Below are positions 63,601 through 64,000 of a stretch of DNA of 64,000 nt, one piece after another (position 1 is the first letter of the stretch; each line of letters starts with the position of its first letter). Source of the DNA: Nitrobacter sp963807355 (lineage in GTDB: Bacteria > Pseudomonadota > Alphaproteobacteria > Rhizobiales > Xanthobacteraceae); assembly GCA_963807355.1 (NCBI GenBank), contig CAWEBX010000002.1, forward strand, positions 52,855-116,854. The letters are read 5' to 3'. Below the pieces are notes generated by a model. That model saw only the letters and a program-made list of their open reading frames with translations. It made no database searches and was not told the DNA's origin. A program made the translations under genes and the position numbers.

Positions 63601-64000
63601 CCGACGACCGCTGCTTGGCGCCAATCGACAGCTTTCTGCGACCCGATGTCACGCTTGCCTTGCACCAGGAAAACTATGGATCGATCGGCAATAATTTCAT
63701 TGCCGCAACTCCGGACCACCCGGTGCTGGCGCGCGCGCTCGAACTCGGGGCGGCAGCTATGCATCGCGGCGACCATGACCTGGTCTGGCTATCAACAGGT
63801 CCGGGATTACTGACCCGCGCCTTCGCATTCGAATGGGCGAGCCAACGACCAGGAGGTTTATTGCGAAGAACGCAGGTCATGGAACTTGGGCAACTGCAAC
63901 GCGTGATAGGTATCCATTGTCCTGTCCAGTACAAGTCGACTCACCGGCATTGGAGCCGTTCCGCCTTTGCGTTCGCGAAGCGGTCTGGCCGAGCGAGGCG
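60621..64000 (+). CDS. Very long TPR protein with C-terminal GT32/DXD glycosyltransferase domain, incomplete
   Basis: One open frame continues from ATG 60621 to the window end, at least 1126 residues; an in-frame TGA lies 18 bases upstream of the ATG. Residues about 10-850 are about 22 tandem TPR-like repeats of 34 residues (typical: LIGLGHTFRHLSELDSAEKA). From about 905 the domain is a Gly_transf_sug/GT32 type: PRVIFQFWDDDLPEDVQQL, then MPAQKADIFRLAYLVARGGI and YADADDRC with the DXD motif. GT32 enzymes add sugars to proteins or glycans. The pairing of TPR and glycosyltransferase suggests a protein-acceptor enzyme, which is inference. No Shine-Dalgarno is evident. Codon use is less GC-rich than its neighbours. 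Confidence 0.85.
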   Translation, partial: MLKPEDAKTLIAEGRRLRAGGDRIASLKAFKEATQVDPSNAVGFIECGYDHLGIEEIAEAREAFEQGLVLDRDNKAALIGLGHTFRHLSELDSAEKAFRRVIELEPTHADANIGLGYSLKSLSRHEEALQAFHAAARAHPSDAKLKVEIAHLLRELGRTDEAISALRAAVAQDPTSPQLVSLGRLLKQTGKSAEATEIFRNIVAANPDNSTFAIELGHLLRDVGAFDEAQHILNGVLGREPENASAWIAQGWLLRKVKQLELADQAFKNAARLQPTNAGALHALGLIKRERGDREAALHSFELARRADPNAQHIWLDLCNALQELQRFDDAVDEYRKLVERWPAIRHGHLGLGYAMRSLGRIEEALAAFEQGSRADPAHPNGLIEAGHLQLRLGSVEKAEQSFRGALDRSPDNSSALVGLSYALRRLGRMEDAEAALRDVLKNHTGNTSAQVALGHLLEAQCRLDEAAEFFSEVIATNPDSADGLAAMGNISRRRGDREQALDFFRRAAGVDATNKSRLIDVAVELRDLGQLDESASMLDEVLAHLPGEPRALMQRGQLLRCLDRRSEALAIFCEVVRSDQTNAQAMVEAAREQRALGQPSATKRWLERALATEADHIGALLALAELAMQEEDWAAALTLYRRAAETHPTNSWAWLGGARALFELGHRDQAFILIADARNQLGSHPEIAGVEIELLRSQRNWSRAREVVEDALQMAPSNFWLWSHKVQIAISTGQYEEASVLLHNKRASSVVDHARVALLSGQLAEAQFQYQPAIEHYREAVRLNPGDPWAHFELSRAALINLDICSSRAALSRFVEVSRSSLLLKKQSLSPSQNHVGQLIDEFVLDAEAFDALRRLRLRPLESQFEPLRRLIKEYPDYTPAAIIATIALRQHGELTPRSPPPSLATSPIPRVIFQFWDDDLPEDVQQLTTSWQELNAGYTWKCVNDEMAQAFLNDEFGREVLQAYRLARMPAQKADIFRLAYLVARGGIYADADDRCLAPIDSFLRPDVTLALHQENYGSIGNNFIAATPDHPVLARALELGAAAMHRGDHDLVWLSTGPGLLTRAFAFEWASQRPGGLLRRTQVMELGQLQRVIGIHCPVQYKSTHRHWSRSAFAFAKRSGRAR

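Overview
The window is chromosomal DNA from an alphaproteobacterium, most likely of the Bradyrhizobium/Rhodopseudomonas/Nitrobacter family (Nitrobacteraceae). The evidence is a GC-rich codon bias, a rrn operon ordered 16S-tRNAIle-tRNAAla-23S-5S, a SAM-II riboswitch before metX, CpdR, an HWE histidine kinase, a FATGUY-like response regulator, TIGR02302 and DUF2125 proteins, and short interspersed repeats of the kind found in that group. I cannot fix the genus. I see no transposase, integrase, phage gene or CRISPR array.

Layout. 0.3-7.2 kb: clpB, a MOSC protein, a His-rich secreted amidase-like protein, and metX-metW under a SAM-II riboswitch with its own terminator. 7.5-10.4 kb: an aromatic amino acid operon (chorismate mutase, hisC-type aminotransferase, prephenate dehydrogenase). 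10.4-19.8 kb: envelope and cell-cycle genes (DUF2125, gamma-glutamylcyclotransferase, plsC, DUF218, ftsX, ftsE, a zinc-ribbon membrane protein, cpdR, TIGR02302). 20.1-23.3 kb: ogt, a Rieske-FAD oxidoreductase and a secreted protein. 23.6-29.4 kb: one rRNA operon on the minus strand with a clear terminator and promoter. 29.7-45.3 kb: an M23 peptidase, glycerate kinase, a broken marR beside an unknown secreted protein, a DUF6537-like/Popeye-like gene pair, an HWE kinase, NnrS, a FATGUY-like regulator, a Crp/Fnr regulator, typA and cbbY.

45.4-64 kb is a surface-glycan region: a GT4 gene, two large GT2 genes, a complete dTDP-L-rhamnose pathway (rfbDC divergent from rfbAB), decayed pieces of ugd and a DUF2130 gene, a Hint-domain protein, galE, and a very long TPR plus DXD glycosyltransferase that runs off the window end. 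The rfb and galE products would supply dTDP-rhamnose and UDP-galactose to the glycosyltransferases. No flippase, polymerase or ABC exporter is visible here.

Four otherwise well-conserved reading frames are interrupted by one-base shifts: marR, the GT4 gene, the second GT2 gene, and the Hint gene at a run of seven G. Three of the four lie in the glycan region, so either the sequence has errors or this region is decaying or phase-variable. Nothing in the window is clearly a new system. The best leads are the metX switch with its competing antiterminator, the Popeye-like/DUF6537 pair, the G7 tract in the Hint gene, and the TPR-GT32 protein.
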